Part shown: positions 19,071 through 30,179 of the stretch, piece after piece
Numbering within the stretch: the first letter of the stretch is position 1
Layout of the letters: each line of letters begins with the position of its first letter
Source of the DNA: Lysinibacillus sp. FSL K6-0232
Lineage (GTDB): Bacteria; Bacillota; Bacilli; Bacillales_A; Planococcaceae
Direction: 5' to 3'
Assembly (NCBI RefSeq): GCF_038008325.1
Contig: NZ_JBBOYW010000001.1
Coordinates: forward strand, 2,718,001-2,782,000
Length of the DNA: 64,000 nt
Position numbers and translations under genes: made by a program
Notes under the pieces: generated by a model
Seen by the model: only the letters and a program-made list of their open reading frames with translations
Databases searched by the model: none
Told to the model about the DNA's origin: nothing

Positions 19071-21989
19071 TTAATTTGTAATGGTAACTGATTTTAACGC
19101 AATAATATTGCCATCTTTATCATATGCTACAAACTCTATCTCATTATTCACTTTAAAGTCCTGCATTGTTTGAACTGTTTTCGTTAACATATAAACACTA
19201 TCACTACGCTTTTGCAATTCGAATTGTATATCACCACTAACCGATTTAAAGCGTACATTCATTTTATCAACGTTTTGGCAATTACCGTCAACACGTGCAC
19301 TCATTGTAATATAACCTTTACGCAATGATACTCCAGCTTCCTCAAATAAATCCTCAGGGTTAATACAACTTGAAGCTGGTGTTTTACATAAAATTGCGTC
19401 AACTAGCTTTTGGAACACTTGATGCAATTGCAAATTATCAAGTGCATGGAAATAAGCGCCATCTGTTGCTGTTGCTAATTGCATTAATGTAGCATCATTA
19501 ACTTGCGATTTTTTCCCCATGCTCACTGTGTAAATTTTCACATTTTGCTTTTTCGCTTCATTAATAACCTTTGTCATTTTCGATTTACTTGTTTTACCAT
19601 CAGAAACAACAACAATTGCTTTCGATGTTCTTGTGTCATTAGAAAATTTCGAGAGCGCAATATCAATGCCTGCTAGAATATCTGTTGCACCTTTTTCTTT
19701 TGATGCTTGATAAAGATCTTTTGTCAGCACAGCCTCTGTTGTTCCCTCTCCAAGTACAGTCGCTGCTGTATTGGTTTCGACTACAATATTATGCTTAGCC
19801 TTTAGCTGATCGATAAATTCAATCATTTTCTTTCCACGATAATTTGTTGGGTCCACTGTTTTCATAGAGGAAGAATAATCCACTACATAAGCAACTTCTG
19901 TTGTTAAGGAACAAGAGTTTTTGCTAAAGTATGGGTTTGTAAATATTTCCTCTGTTACTTTTTTATCTTTTAAGTCTTTTAAGATTGTTGTATAGCGAGG
20001 GTCTATTGGATTAACAAGCACAGCCTCTACCTTCGATTTTCCATAAATAACAGAATCAAAGTATGCGACAGCCGTACCTGGATTCCCTGTATTATTTAAT
20101 GGATCTGAAGTATTTGTGACAAATGATGCTGTTTTCTCTACACCATCAAATTTAATTTTCACTGTCCCTTGATAATCCGTCACAGGCTCTCCACCAGGAC
20201 GCACTAATGTCACCATTACTTTTGTATAACGGTCTTTACCAGATGGTCTTGATGCAGCATCAGCGCTTTCCTTTAATGCCTCTACACGCTCTCGATAAGC
20301 TTCTACTTGCCCAAGTAATTGCCCACCTTGATATTTTAACAGCACAGTACGATCATAATTACTTAAATTTGTGAGAATCGTATAAATCTTCATCACACTA
20401 TCATAATGCTCTAACGTTAAATCTCTTTCCTCTGGCATATAGCTCATTAGCTGAATAATCGAACCAACAGGATTAATATTTTCAACTTGTGAAGCAATCG
20501 CATCATCGATTCCTTGAATACGATAAATCGGGCGTCCATCATCTGAAATCATATACATAATTTCTGTTTTAGCAGGTGTTGTAATGGATGTATCTATCCG
20601 ATCATTTAATATTTTTTCAAATAAGTATACAGAAATATCGTAGTTTTCAAATTGTAAAACCGCATGCTCATACCCTAATGCTGGATATCGTGGGTCAGAG
20701 CCACCATATTGTAAATAAATATTTTGCACATTTCCTAAAGCATCTGTTACATTAGTTTGCTGTCCAATGCTAAAGAGCTTTTCATCTGCATCATCATCTA
20801 AAGGAACAGGACCATAGACATCAATTAAATTTTCTGTAAAGAACTCTGGTAATTTTTCATATGGTACATATGGAGGTGTTACACTGCCATTATCATCATC
20901 TATATTTTCAGGATCATATACTTGATAATCAATACGTAATTCTGGCTGTGGTGTGTAACGAACATGTGCATTTAACTTCTCACCAACAAGACATTTCATC
21001 GCTGGGTCTGTATTATTGATAAGCTCAAAAGAAATCGTATCACGCACAGATTTTGTTAAGGCTGGTGCAATAACAATCGCTGAAACCGTTGAACCATCCG
21101 ATTGCACATTACGAACAGCCTCACCCGAGGTATCAACAATTTTTGCACCATAGGATGATGTAACACGGAATGTATACGATTTATCATCTGCGATTGGATC
21201 GCCATTACAAGCCTTTAAAGACACTGTAACAAGTGTTGAATCCACATCATTCGCAATTAGATCAGGTTTTTCAACAACAATGCTTTGCAATGCATTATTA
21301 ACATACTCTGGGCCTGTAAAATCATTATTGTTATTCTTTGGCTCTTCAAAATCAACACTGCCTGATCCCATAAAGCCTGGCGGTAATGTAACGCTAGCAT
21401 TGTCACGACCAGCAGCACTACGCTTTAATCCTTGTAAAGCAAAGGAGCTATTTTGAACAGCTCGATATAAAAAGACAGCCGCCTCACTACGTGTTAGCTT
21501 TGTTGATGGATTAAAGCTAGCAAATGTCTTTGTAGGGTTCGTTGATAAATCATTGGCATATAAATATTGCACAGCCTGTGGTTCATCTAAATCTAATCCT
21601 TTAAAAGCAGCATAAATACGAGCAAATTGACCACGTGTGACCGCTTTTGTACGATTAGCATTTAAATGTGTACCACTAAATGGTAAATAAAAATCACTAT
21701 AAAAATTATACGCAACACTATCAACATAGGATAATGCATAGTTACGATCAAGCTTTGCAAACATAAGAACAAGCTCGCGATCTGTCACTTGTTCATTTGG
21801 TAAAAAATTATTGGCACTATTTAACGACATCACATCATTATCAACTGCCCATGAAATTGCCGTGTAATTTGTGTTACTTGTTGGCACATCTCTAATTGTT
21901 GTAGCTGCATGTGTAACAGTAGGTGTTGCAATCGTTAACAGCAGGACAAAGCACAATAAAGAGAGCAATGTTTTTTTCACATATACCAT
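19071..21989 (-). CDS. Secreted SLH- and VWA-domain surface protein
   Basis: A 972-aa exported protein. The signal peptide is residues 1-28 (cleavage near THA-ATT). Two SLH-type repeats follow at about 30-175, with typical LTRSEAAVFLYRAV and VTRGQFARIYAAF helices, so the protein should bind secondary cell-wall polymer. The middle is beta-rich with possible Ig-like folds. A von Willebrand A domain at about 690-870 has the metal-site motif DYSSSM and later AIVVVSDGKT and GATDILAGI. It follows another SLH protein with only 17 bp between, so they are co-transcribed. Probably an S-layer-associated adhesin or matrix component; ligand unknown. Confidence 0.85.
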   Translation of the reverse strand: MVYVKKTLLSLLCFVLLLTIATPTVTHAATTIRDVPTSNTNYTAISWAVDNDVMSLNSANNFLPNEQVTDRELVLMFAKLDRNYALSYVDSVAYNFYSDFYLPFSGTHLNANRTKAVTRGQFARIYAAFKGLDLDEPQAVQYLYANDLSTNPTKTFASFNPSTKLTRSEAAVFLYRAVQNSSFALQGLKRSAAGRDNASVTLPPGFMGSGSVDFEEPKNNNNDFTGPEYVNNALQSIVVEKPDLIANDVDSTLVTVSLKACNGDPIADDKSYTFRVTSSYGAKIVDTSGEAVRNVQSDGSTVSAIVIAPALTKSVRDTISFELINNTDPAMKCLVGEKLNAHVRYTPQPELRIDYQVYDPENIDDDNGSVTPPYVPYEKLPEFFTENLIDVYGPVPLDDDADEKLFSIGQQTNVTDALGNVQNIYLQYGGSDPRYPALGYEHAVLQFENYDISVYLFEKILNDRIDTSITTPAKTEIMYMISDDGRPIYRIQGIDDAIASQVENINPVGSIIQLMSYMPEERDLTLEHYDSVMKIYTILTNLSNYDRTVLLKYQGGQLLGQVEAYRERVEALKESADAASRPSGKDRYTKVMVTLVRPGGEPVTDYQGTVKIKFDGVEKTASFVTNTSDPLNNTGNPGTAVAYFDSVIYGKSKVEAVLVNPIDPRYTTILKDLKDKKVTEEIFTNPYFSKNSCSLTTEVAYVVDYSSSMKTVDPTNYRGKKMIEFIDQLKAKHNIVVETNTAATVLGEGTTEAVLTKDLYQASKEKGATDILAGIDIALSKFSNDTRTSKAIVVVSDGKTSKSKMTKVINEAKKQNVKIYTVSMGKKSQVNDATLMQLATATDGAYFHALDNLQLHQVFQKLVDAILCKTPASSCINPEDLFEEAGVSLRKGYITMSARVDGNCQNVDKMNVRFKSVSGDIQFELQKRSDSVYMLTKTVQTMQDFKVNNEIEFVAYDKDGNIIALKSVTITN

Positions 21990-22006
21990 TCAGTTCAGCC
22001 CTTTCC

Positions 22007-23458
22007 TTAGTTGAAGAACAATATGTCATCACGATAGTTTTGTTTTAAATCGTCTTCTAAATATTTTAAGAATCGTTCCAGCATAATGGATGCATCTGCT
22101 CTTGAAAGTTGTTTATTTGGGTTAAAGCGACCTGTCGTATCACCAATGATTAATCCAAGCTCACTAGCAATATAAACACCATCTCTTGCATAGTTCGGAA
22201 TTTGACTATCATCTACAAAACTCGTTAAATAGCCTGGGTCTGGCGCTCTATTTTCAAGCCCTAATGCACGGACAAAAATAGTGGCTGCTTGTGCTCTTGT
22301 AATGGCTGCATCAGGCATAAAGTAATCAGCAGATACGCCTTTAATAATGCCTTTATTTAATGCCGATTCAATATAGCCATAATCTTTTACAGAGCGTTTT
22401 AAATCTAGAAAAACACTTTTAGCAGGTGTTTTTCTAGATTTCTTTTCTTCTTCAAATACACGTAAATCAACTGCTTTCCCAATTGCAGCCGTAAAATCAA
22501 TACGTTTCATTGGTGTATTTGGTGAAAAGAAATTACTTGAATCTGAGTAAATACCTAAAGAATAAAGTTTTTCAATAGATTCCTTTGCATAATGATTGTT
22601 TAAATCGCGGAATTTCGGAATAATAAGACGTTCAATTGTTGGCATATATTCTGTATCTAAATCAAGTGTACCTTTTTGCCCTGAAGCTAAATCATACGTG
22701 TATTCAGAAATAACATCCTTTTCGCTAACAACCGCGTATCCACCTTCAAAACTTCCTAAACTGCCGAGATTTTCCTCATAATTTAAAATACGAGATTTAC
22801 TTGTAGATAAACGATTTTTCACATGACTTGTTCTACCATCACTATAGGCATAAACAGACTCTGTAATTTGTGTTTCTGTAGCACCCCAAAAATTTTCATA
22901 CCCTGCATGGCGACTATCTGTTTCAACTGTTATTGTGTTTTGAACAGCATCTCTTCCTCGTCCTGTTTCATAGCTATATGTTTTTCGAGAAATAATATTT
23001 CCTGAGTAATAATCAGAGGCTGCACGATTATCTGTTACAGTTCCTTGAGAAAATTGATAATCTACTAATGTATACGTAACACCGCCAATTGTCACCTTTT
23101 CTGTATATTTGTTCACTTCACCATTCGATGTTTTTTGGCCAAGCACTGCATAATCCACAACATCAGACTCATAAGCAATATTTCGTGTTAAGGTTTCCCC
23201 ATTGCTGCCTGTTAACTTCATATTATAAGTTTCTGTTAACTTTCCCTTTGATTCCTTCTGCGTAATTTTAATATCTCTGCTTGTTCCTTTAAAAATAACA
23301 GGTTGTCCTGATAAAAAAACAGCTTCCTCATATGTATACTCATTTTTTACAGCACCTGTTGTTTCCAATGAAGCAGCAGATGCATTAAACGGAATAGTAG
23401 CCCCAATCACAAAAATTGCAAGCGCTACTAGCATTATTTTGGATAATTTTTTTTGCAT
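22007..23458 (-). CDS. Secreted protein with three C-terminal SLH domains
   Basis: A 483-aa exported protein. The signal peptide ends near NASA-ASLE. About 240 residues of Thr/Ser/Tyr-rich beta sequence (YSYETGRGR, VYAYSDGRTS) are followed by three SLH domains at about 280-470, seen as FSPNTPMKRIDFTAAIGKA, FMPDAAITRAQAATIFVRAL and FNPNKQLSRADASIMLERFL. Start chosen at 23458 because AAAGGAG lies seven bases before it; upstream ATGs would spoil the signal peptide. The N-terminal half is of unknown function. First gene of a pair with the VWA/SLH gene. Confidence 0.85.
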   Translation of the reverse strand: MQKKLSKIMLVALAIFVIGATIPFNASAASLETTGAVKNEYTYEEAVFLSGQPVIFKGTSRDIKITQKESKGKLTETYNMKLTGSNGETLTRNIAYESDVVDYAVLGQKTSNGEVNKYTEKVTIGGVTYTLVDYQFSQGTVTDNRAASDYYSGNIISRKTYSYETGRGRDAVQNTITVETDSRHAGYENFWGATETQITESVYAYSDGRTSHVKNRLSTSKSRILNYEENLGSLGSFEGGYAVVSEKDVISEYTYDLASGQKGTLDLDTEYMPTIERLIIPKFRDLNNHYAKESIEKLYSLGIYSDSSNFFSPNTPMKRIDFTAAIGKAVDLRVFEEEKKSRKTPAKSVFLDLKRSVKDYGYIESALNKGIIKGVSADYFMPDAAITRAQAATIFVRALGLENRAPDPGYLTSFVDDSQIPNYARDGVYIASELGLIIGDTTGRFNPNKQLSRADASIMLERFLKYLEDDLKQNYRDDILFFN

Positions 23459-23535
23459 TCGCTTCTCCTTTCCTTCATTGTGCATTGTTGCATGATGAAG
23501 CTTCATCAAAAAAATCTGCTCGTCCTTTGAAAGTA

Positions 23536-23563
23536 ATCATAATATAGTCATTCACCTATGCAA
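23536..23563 (-). promoter_or_regulatory. Possible promoter of the SLH gene pair
   Basis: Minus strand TTGCAT (23558-23563), 16-bp spacer, TATGAT (23536-23541), about 75 bp before the SLH gene. Both boxes are imperfect. Confidence 0.35.
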
Positions 23564-23642
23564 AATCATTGCATGTTTAGCTTACGAATATATTATTTTC
23601 TCTATACTATTCATATTGGACTCGCAGATTTTCTCCTTGTTT

Positions 23643-25301
23643 TTAATCAACTAAAATAAAATGACCTTTGACAAAGCGGTCTGATAATACAACTAAACGA
23701 TCTGATGGTTGTAAATCAGAAGGTTGAATCACTTTACCAGCTTTGATAAGTGTTGCTTGATCAATATTCATATCAATCATTTCACCAGCTTCATACCAGC
23801 GACCATTTTGCCATTGACTTACACTCTTCACATTTATAACAGCAGGATAAGTAGCTTTTACAAATTGCAGCTTACCTGTCAGCATTAATGGTGCAACAGG
23901 CTTCGCATTATCTAAAATATGAAGTGCCTGTACATGACCATCCTTCACATAGAAGTAACCATAATCACCTTCTGATAAATAAAGCTCAATATCTGGCATC
24001 ACTGTGTATGTTTTATTGCCATCATCAACCTTCGCTTTTGTTGAATTGCTAATGGATAGAACTGTATCCTCTGTTCGCTTGAAAACATTTGATTCAATTT
24101 TCATTGCATCGTCAATTTCAATTAAGTAGCCATCAGCTTGTGATAAGCGTCCATAATATAATTCATGGCCAGCAAGATTTGGTGACATAAAGCTATCGCT
24201 TGTTACTTGTACAACCTGTGCATAATGATCACGGGCAGCACCATCTGCAATAACAAAAGCTGTACCATATGCCATTAACCCTGTAGGCTCAATTAAACGT
24301 CCATTACGAATTAAAATTGTTCCATCATGGAAGTACATTGTACCTGCTGATTTTAGCTTTAATAGTTGATAATCCGTATCGACAGATAGCATCGGCTCAT
24401 AATAAGAGCGCTCATTATTTTTCAATACGACAATTTTTTCGATTACTTCTTTTCCAAATTGTTTCACTGTAGCATAATAAGCTTCACTGCCAACATAATT
24501 TTTTAGCTTACCTTTGTCAATTTTTGTATTCCCAACATATATCGGTACTTTTGATGCAAAGGTCATTGTCGAAAGATTTGCTGTTGCCTGAGCGCCAAAT
24601 TGCCAGTTCTCAAAGGCATGCTGATTTTTCACTGTTAATCTATTGGCATTAGGGTTAACCGCTTGAATTTCACCTTTATATAAATTTTCGACAACTGTAC
24701 CTGTTTCACTAATTTCTATCTTTGTCACAACAGATGTATTTCTATTTTTAAAGTTTAATTTTACGCGATCTCCCACATATAGCGCGCTAATATCTGTTGC
24801 TGAAGCGCCTTTTTGATAGCTTGTATCTTTGTTTAAATAATAACTTGTTTCTTTGCCAACATCAGGCTTTACCATAATAAATAAACCGTTTGGATCAATG
24901 CTTGTGACCACACCACTCATTTTTTTAACATTGTTCTCAACAGATGGAAGCTTTGGTTCAGTTGTAGCGTTAGATGTACCTCGAAGCTCAACAACTGTTC
25001 TTAATGATACATCTGCCTCAATTTCCATGCCCATTTTAAAGCCTTCAATCGTTGTAGACGTATTATTAATAAATAGACGAGTATTTTTATTAATATTGAA
25101 CGTCACTGTTCGCCCACTTGCATTTTGCAATGTTACTTTACTTAACCTTTGCTCTATTGTGCCATCTGGATTTGTGTATTCTGAATAGGTTACATCCACA
25201 AAAGTTCCAGTCACCAATTGAGCTGCCTTTGCTGGTTGGCTAAAGGAAAAGCTTAGCACTAAGAGCAACATCATCATGACTATGTATGAATATTTTTTCA
25301 A
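23643..25301 (-). CDS. Secreted hypothetical protein with repeated beta modules
   Basis: A 552-aa exported protein. The signal peptide covers residues 1-27 (SQPAKA-AQL). The mature part is a string of small beta modules with the recurring pattern G-x-hydrophobic-x-x-hydrophobic-(D/N)-(P/A)-N and later K-N-T-x-(F/Y): SGVVTSIDPNGLFIMVKP, YKGEIQAVNPNANRLTVKN, TGKLQFVKATYPAVINVKS. This recalls DUF5666-like or OB-like barrels. No SLH domain or catalytic motif. The start is TTG at 25301 with AAGGAGG eight bases upstream. Same strand as the SLH pair but 184 bp away. Confidence 0.7.
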   Translation of the reverse strand: MKKYSYIVMMMLLLVLSFSFSQPAKAAQLVTGTFVDVTYSEYTNPDGTIEQRLSKVTLQNASGRTVTFNINKNTRLFINNTSTTIEGFKMGMEIEADVSLRTVVELRGTSNATTEPKLPSVENNVKKMSGVVTSIDPNGLFIMVKPDVGKETSYYLNKDTSYQKGASATDISALYVGDRVKLNFKNRNTSVVTKIEISETGTVVENLYKGEIQAVNPNANRLTVKNQHAFENWQFGAQATANLSTMTFASKVPIYVGNTKIDKGKLKNYVGSEAYYATVKQFGKEVIEKIVVLKNNERSYYEPMLSVDTDYQLLKLKSAGTMYFHDGTILIRNGRLIEPTGLMAYGTAFVIADGAARDHYAQVVQVTSDSFMSPNLAGHELYYGRLSQADGYLIEIDDAMKIESNVFKRTEDTVLSISNSTKAKVDDGNKTYTVMPDIELYLSEGDYGYFYVKDGHVQALHILDNAKPVAPLMLTGKLQFVKATYPAVINVKSVSQWQNGRWYEAGEMIDMNIDQATLIKAGKVIQPSDLQPSDRLVVLSDRFVKGHFILVD

Positions 25302-25454
25302 AAAACGTACCTCCTTATCAAATTATTAACAAATAATAGTATATCGTATAATTGGTAATTTTCAGCGATGGAAAAGTATATGTTCGAATATTATACATAT
25401 CTATCATTCTATAAAGTTAGAGGTAGCCTTTGACTTTCAACTACCTCCGTAACC

Positions 25455-25628
25455 TTATACTTGAATATCAATTGTATGTCCAGCTGTTGGATGTGGAGCA
25501 TCTAGCATTTCAACTAACTGTTCTGTCTGTTGCTGCTGCATTTCCATTGTTTGTTTTGTAACAGCCAACGAAACGTTCTGCATAAGCGTTGCTTGATTCA
25601 TTGCAATTGATAAAGCTGCGATATCCAT
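25455..25628 (-). CDS. yjfB: YjfB family putative motility protein
   Basis: A 57-aa protein starting MDIAALSIAMNQATLMQNVS and ending PTAGHTIDIQV, the pattern of the YjfB family of small proteins linked to flagellar motility. Start at 25628 is fixed by GGAGGTG; an upstream extension would be translated from before the ribosome-binding site. TCCGATAA at plus-strand 25651-25658 resembles a sigma-D -10 box, but the expected -35 TAAA is not in place, so sigma-D control is only a suggestion. Confidence 0.8.
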   Translation of the reverse strand: MDIAALSIAMNQATLMQNVSLAVTKQTMEMQQQQTEQLVEMLDAPHPTAGHTIDIQV

Positions 25629-25717
25629 ATTGGCCCACCTCCTATGTAATTTATCGGACAAATCTTTTATTCATCAAGTATTTTTCTCGATTTTCTATAC
25701 AGGTTCCTATAGAAAAC

Positions 25718-25763
25718 AAAAAACATCTACTGTCCTAAATAGTTAGACGCAATAGATGTTTTT
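25718..25763 (-). terminator. Terminator of engB
   Basis: Minus-strand stem AAAACATCTA / TAGATGTTTT flanking a long loop, followed by TTTTG. It lies just after the engB stop at 25767. Confidence 0.7.
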
Positions 25764-25766
25764 CTG

Positions 25767-26348
25767 TTACATTTTACTTTCGATAATTCGCCAAGCTTCT
25801 TCAAAGCCAAGACCCGTTTCTGAAGAAAATACAACAAGTGGGTCACTTTTCTCCATCTCCAATGTTTCCTTGACGATTTTTTTATGTTTATCCCATTTAC
25901 CTTTTGGAATTTTATCTGCCTTTGTTGCAATCACAATGCAAGGAATATTGTAATGCTTTAAAAAATCATACATCATGCGGTCATCCGCTGTTGGGGGGTG
26001 ACGTAAATCAATAATTTGTACAACAGCCTTTAATTCCTGACGTCCTGTTAAGTAACGCTCAATCATTTTTCCCCATGCCTCACGCTCAGACTTCGAAACC
26101 TTCGCATAGCCATAACCCGGAACGTCTACAAAAAACAGTTGCTCTTCGATTTTATAAAAGTTCAATGTCTGTGTTTTGCCGGGCTTAGAAGAAATACGTG
26201 CTAAAGCTTTACGTCCGATCATTCGATTGATAAAGGAAGATTTCCCTACATTTGAACGACCTGCTAATGCAAATTCTGGCAGTCCATCTTCTGGATATTG
26301 GTCTGGCCTCACTGCACTAATGACCATTTCGACATTATGGACTTTCAT
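25767..26348 (-). CDS. engB: Ribosome biogenesis GTP-binding protein EngB/YsxC
   Basis: A 193-aa essential GTPase for 50S subunit assembly. GTPase motifs: G1 GRSNVGKSS near residue 31, G2 region KPGKTQT, G3 DVPGYGYA, G4 TKADKI. Start chosen at ATG 26348, just beyond the lon stop, with GGAGG eleven bases upstream inside the end of lon. This gives the N-terminus [20 protein letters not shown]. It follows lon as in B. subtilis. Confidence 0.95.
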   Translation of the reverse strand: MKVHNVEMVISAVRPDQYPEDGLPEFALAGRSNVGKSSFINRMIGRKALARISSKPGKTQTLNFYKIEEQLFFVDVPGYGYAKVSKSEREAWGKMIERYLTGRQELKAVVQIIDLRHPPTADDRMMYDFLKHYNIPCIVIATKADKIPKGKWDKHKKIVKETLEMEKSDPLVVFSSETGLGFEEAWRIIESKM

Positions 26349-26352
26349 TTTT

Positions 26353-28677
26353 CTAAAAACCTCCATCCAGTGCATAGGCTAACACTTCATCAGCCGTTGA
26401 CACTAGTTTAAATGTAAGCTGCTCACGTACGCTATCAGGAATATCTTCTAAATCTCGTTCATTATCCTTTGGACAAATAATTGTCGTTAAGCCTGCACGA
26501 TGAGCACTTAATGTTTTTTCTTTTAAGCCCCCAATTGGTAATACACGACCACGTAGTGTAATTTCACCTGTCATCCCAACCTCACGACGAATTGGGCGAT
26601 GTAAAATGGCTGAAGCAATTGCTGTCGCCATTGTAATACCAGCAGAAGGTCCATCTTTTGGCACAGCACCTTCTGGTACATGGATATGAATATCATGTGT
26701 TTCAAAATATTCTGCATCGACATTTAGCTTATCCATTTTTGTACGCACATAGGATAATGCCGTTTGTGCAGATTCCTTCATCACTTCACCAAGCTTACCA
26801 GTAAGCTGTAACTTACCTTTTCCGGGTGTTAAGGACACTTCAATTTGTAGTGTATCGCCACCAACTGTTGTATAAGCTAATCCTGTAGCAACTCCTACTT
26901 GATTTTCCTTCTCTGCCTGCCCATAACGGAAACGGTGCTTGCCAAGTAGCTGCTGTAATGATTTGGAGTTGACGGTTACACGTTTTTTCTCACCAGATAC
27001 AATAATTTTAGCAATTTTACGGCAAAGCGTAGCAATTTGGCGCTCTAAGCTTCGAACTCCTGCTTCACGCGTATAATAACGTATAATATCGATAACTGCT
27101 TCATCTTTAATAATAACCTGTGTTTTTTTCAAGCCATGCTCTTTCAACTGCTTAGGTATTAAATGGTTTTTCGTAATTTGTGCTTTTTCAATTTCCGTAT
27201 AGCCTGCAATTGAGATCACTTCCATACGGTCTAATAAAGGTCCCGGGATTGTACTTAAATCATTGGCTGTTGCAATAAACAAAACATTGGATAAATCATA
27301 GGACTCCTCAATATAATGATCGCTAAATGTATTGTTTTGTGCAGGGTCTAAAACTTCCAGCATTGCTGCTGCGGGATCCCCTCTAAAGTCATTAGACATT
27401 TTATCAATTTCATCCAATAAAAATACAGGATTAATAGTGCCTGCTTTTTTCATTCCTTGAATAATTCGCCCTGGCATTGCCCCTACATACGTACGGCGAT
27501 GACCACGAATTTCCGATTCATCACGTACACCACCTAAGGAAATACGGACAAATTTACGATCTAGACTCTCAGCAATCGAGCGAGCTAATGATGTTTTCCC
27601 TACTCCTGGCGGTCCTGCCAAGCATAAGATAGGGCCTCTCAAAGAATTTTTAAGCTGGCGTACCGCTAAATATTCAAGGACACGCTCTTTTACCTTTTCT
27701 AAACCATCATGATCACGGTTTAAAATTTGTTCTGCATAATTGATATTCATGCGATCCTCTGTAGCATCTGTCCATGGCAAGGAAATTAGCCAATCAATAT
27801 AATTGCGAATAACGCCACTCTCTGCACTAGCAGCTGGTAATTTTTCATATCTATCCAGTTCTTTAAGTGCGACTTCTTTTGTGGAATCAGGCATCCCAAC
27901 TTCATCGATACGCTTACGTAATTCTGCTACTTCACCAGTTTTCCCTTCACGATCTCCGAGTTCTGTTTGAATAGCTTTCATTTGTTCACGTAAATAGTAT
28001 TCCTTCTGTGTGCGCTCCATCGATTGCTTTACTTTGGAGTTAATCTTTTTTTCAAGATCCAATACTTCCTGCTCATCGTGTAAACGAATAATTAGATGAT
28101 CAAGTCGCTTTTTCACACTCAGCATTTCCAGTACCTCTTGCTTATCTGCAATTTTAAATGGCAAATGAGAGGCAATAATATCCGCTAAACGACCCGGCTC
28201 TTCAATATCTGCTACTGTGCTAATCGTTTCATTTGTGATTTTATTAGAGGACTTTGCATATTTTTCAAAATACGTTAGTAGTGTACGCATTAAAGCCTGT
28301 GTTTCTACATCTTTACTTGTTGATTCCTCTTTAATATCAACATCAACAACCGTATACTTCTCTAGCACACGGTAATTTGTCCATGTTGCCCGAGCAAGCC
28401 CTTCCACTAAAATACGCAATGTGCCGTTTGGCAATTTTAACATTTGTTTCACATAAGCAACTGTGCCAATCGAATATAAATCCTGCTCGTCAGGTTGTTC
28501 GTCATGCATTTCCTTCTGTGTTACTAATAAAATCATTTGGTCTTCTAACATTGCTTGCTCTAACGCCGCTACAGAACGATTTCTACCCACATCAATATGT
28601 AACACCATCGATGGGTATACTAAAAGCCCACGTAAAGGCAATAATGGTACATTCGTTGTTTTTTGTATAGCTACCAT
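26353..28677 (-). CDS. lonA: ATP-dependent protease La (LonA)
   Basis: Cytoplasmic AAA+ serine protease that degrades damaged and regulatory proteins. With the start at 28677 (GGAGG eleven bases upstream) it is 774 aa, the same as I recall for B. subtilis LonA; a longer frame upstream is not supported. The N-terminal substrate domain starts [22 protein letters not shown]. Walker A is GPPGVGKT near residue 355. The protease dyad Ser is in PKDGPSAG near 676 and the Lys in [12 protein letters not shown] near 717. Its end overlaps the ribosome-binding site of engB. Confidence 0.96.
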   Translation of the reverse strand: MVAIQKTTNVPLLPLRGLLVYPSMVLHIDVGRNRSVAALEQAMLEDQMILLVTQKEMHDEQPDEQDLYSIGTVAYVKQMLKLPNGTLRILVEGLARATWTNYRVLEKYTVVDVDIKEESTSKDVETQALMRTLLTYFEKYAKSSNKITNETISTVADIEEPGRLADIIASHLPFKIADKQEVLEMLSVKKRLDHLIIRLHDEQEVLDLEKKINSKVKQSMERTQKEYYLREQMKAIQTELGDREGKTGEVAELRKRIDEVGMPDSTKEVALKELDRYEKLPAASAESGVIRNYIDWLISLPWTDATEDRMNINYAEQILNRDHDGLEKVKERVLEYLAVRQLKNSLRGPILCLAGPPGVGKTSLARSIAESLDRKFVRISLGGVRDESEIRGHRRTYVGAMPGRIIQGMKKAGTINPVFLLDEIDKMSNDFRGDPAAAMLEVLDPAQNNTFSDHYIEESYDLSNVLFIATANDLSTIPGPLLDRMEVISIAGYTEIEKAQITKNHLIPKQLKEHGLKKTQVIIKDEAVIDIIRYYTREAGVRSLERQIATLCRKIAKIIVSGEKKRVTVNSKSLQQLLGKHRFRYGQAEKENQVGVATGLAYTTVGGDTLQIEVSLTPGKGKLQLTGKLGEVMKESAQTALSYVRTKMDKLNVDAEYFETHDIHIHVPEGAVPKDGPSAGITMATAIASAILHRPIRREVGMTGEITLRGRVLPIGGLKEKTLSAHRAGLTTIICPKDNERDLEDIPDSVREQLTFKLVSTADEVLAYALDGGF

Positions 28678-28815
28678 GCGGGCATTCACCTCCGTCAAAA
28701 TTTTCATGTTCACATCCCGCGCTACTAGTATGTGTTTAAAAAACTGATTCACACTAGTTAATCATGCGAGCCAAAAATTTCTTTTAGTTACAGCTGGTAT
28801 TATGTAAGAATGAAT

Positions 28816-28864
28816 AAAAAGCTGATCTTCGATATGTGCGAACATTGCACAACCGAAGTCAGCT
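28816..28864 (-). terminator. Terminator of clpX
   Basis: Minus-strand arms AGCTGACTTCG and CGAAGATCAGCT with an inner GTGC/GCAC stem, followed by TTTTTATTC. It separates clpX from lonA. Confidence 0.8.
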
Positions 28865-28907
28865 AATTACTCTCTATCTCATAACCATAGACAGCTATGT
28901 CTGTTCG

Positions 28908-30179
28908 TTATGCTGAAGTTTTTGTGTCGCTACCTTCATCGAGTACAGTGCCATCTTCAAGAAGCAATTTCGGTTTCTCTTTATCCGTAATTGTTTTTGC
29001 TGTAATGATACATTTTTTCACGTCTTCACGAGAAGGCAATTCGTACATTACATCAAGCATTGTTGACTCAATAATTGAACGAAGACCACGTGCACCTGTC
29101 TTACGCTCAATTGCTTCCTTTGCGATGGCAACAAGCGCATCTTCATCAAATTCAAGCTCAACACCATCTAGTTCAAGCATTTTTTGATATTGCTTCGCTA
29201 GTGCATTTTTTGGCTCTGTTAAAATTTGTACAAGTGCAGCTTCATTTAATTGCTCTAGACTTGCAAGTACGGGTAATCGACCAATGAATTCTGGTATTAA
29301 ACCGAATTTCAGTAAATCCTCTGGAATCAATTTGGCCATAATAGAACCTTCATCTACATCTGTTTTACTTGGATCGGAACCAAAACCAATTATTTTTTCA
29401 CCTTGACGGCGTTTAATGATTGCTTCAATACCATCAAATGCTCCGCCAACAATAAATAAAATATTAGTTGTATCGATTTGTAAAAATTCTTGATGAGGGT
29501 GTTTACGTCCTCCTTGTGGTGGAACGCTTGCTACTGTTCCTTCAAGAATTTTAAGAAGGGCTTGTTGCACACCTTCACCAGAAACATCACGTGTGATTGA
29601 TGGATTTTCTGATTTACGAGCAACCTTATCAATTTCATCAATATAGATAATGCCCTTTTCAGCACGTTCAATATCATAATCAGCTGATTGAATTAATTTT
29701 AATAAAATATTTTCAACGTCCTCACCAACATAGCCTGCTTCAGTTAGTGAAGTGGCATCTGCAATAGCAAATGGAACATTTAATATACGTGCTAATGTTT
29801 GAGCTAATAAAGTTTTACCGCTACCAGTTGGGCCGATTAACACAATGTTCGATTTTGCCAGTTCTACATCATCGATCTTACTATTCGTATTGATGCGTTT
29901 ATAGTGATTGTACACTGCAACTGCTAATGCTTTTTTAGCGCGCTCCTGTCCAATAACATACTCGTCTAAAATCGTTAAAATTTCCTTTGGTTTCGGAATA
30001 TCTTGGAATTCAATTTCCTCTTCCACACCTAGTTCTTCTACAACGATTTCTGAACAAAGCTCGATACATTCATCACAAATATAAACACCAGGACCCGCCA
30101 CTAATTTACGTACCTGTTCCTGTGGCTTTCCACAGAATGAACATTTTAAATTGCCTTTTTCATCATTAAATTTGAACAA
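28908..30179 (-). CDS. clpX: ATP-dependent Clp protease ATP-binding subunit ClpX
   Basis: Hexameric AAA+ unfoldase that feeds substrates to ClpP. The 423-aa protein has the N-terminal zinc-binding domain (CSFCGKPQ near 13-16 and ICDEC near 34-38), Walker A GPTGSGKT near 116, Walker B IYIDEIDK, and the IGF loop region IIGFG that docks on ClpP. The start is TTG at 30179 with GGGGTG seven bases upstream, giving MFKFNDEKG as in other Bacillaceae ClpX. In B. subtilis lonB lies between clpX and lonA; here it is absent. Confidence 0.97.
   Translation of the reverse strand: MFKFNDEKGNLKCSFCGKPQEQVRKLVAGPGVYICDECIELCSEIVVEELGVEEEIEFQDIPKPKEILTILDEYVIGQERAKKALAVAVYNHYKRINTNSKIDDVELAKSNIVLIGPTGSGKTLLAQTLARILNVPFAIADATSLTEAGYVGEDVENILLKLIQSADYDIERAEKGIIYIDEIDKVARKSENPSITRDVSGEGVQQALLKILEGTVASVPPQGGRKHPHQEFLQIDTTNILFIVGGAFDGIEAIIKRRQGEKIIGFGSDPSKTDVDEGSIMAKLIPEDLLKFGLIPEFIGRLPVLASLEQLNEAALVQILTEPKNALAKQYQKMLELDGVELEFDEDALVAIAKEAIERKTGARGLRSIIESTMLDVMYELPSREDVKKCIITAKTITDKEKPKLLLEDGTVLDEGSDTKTSA

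Noticed and set aside
28678-28752. N-terminal extension of LonA from an upstream start
   Set aside because: The ribosome-binding site lies within it and the shorter form has the family length.
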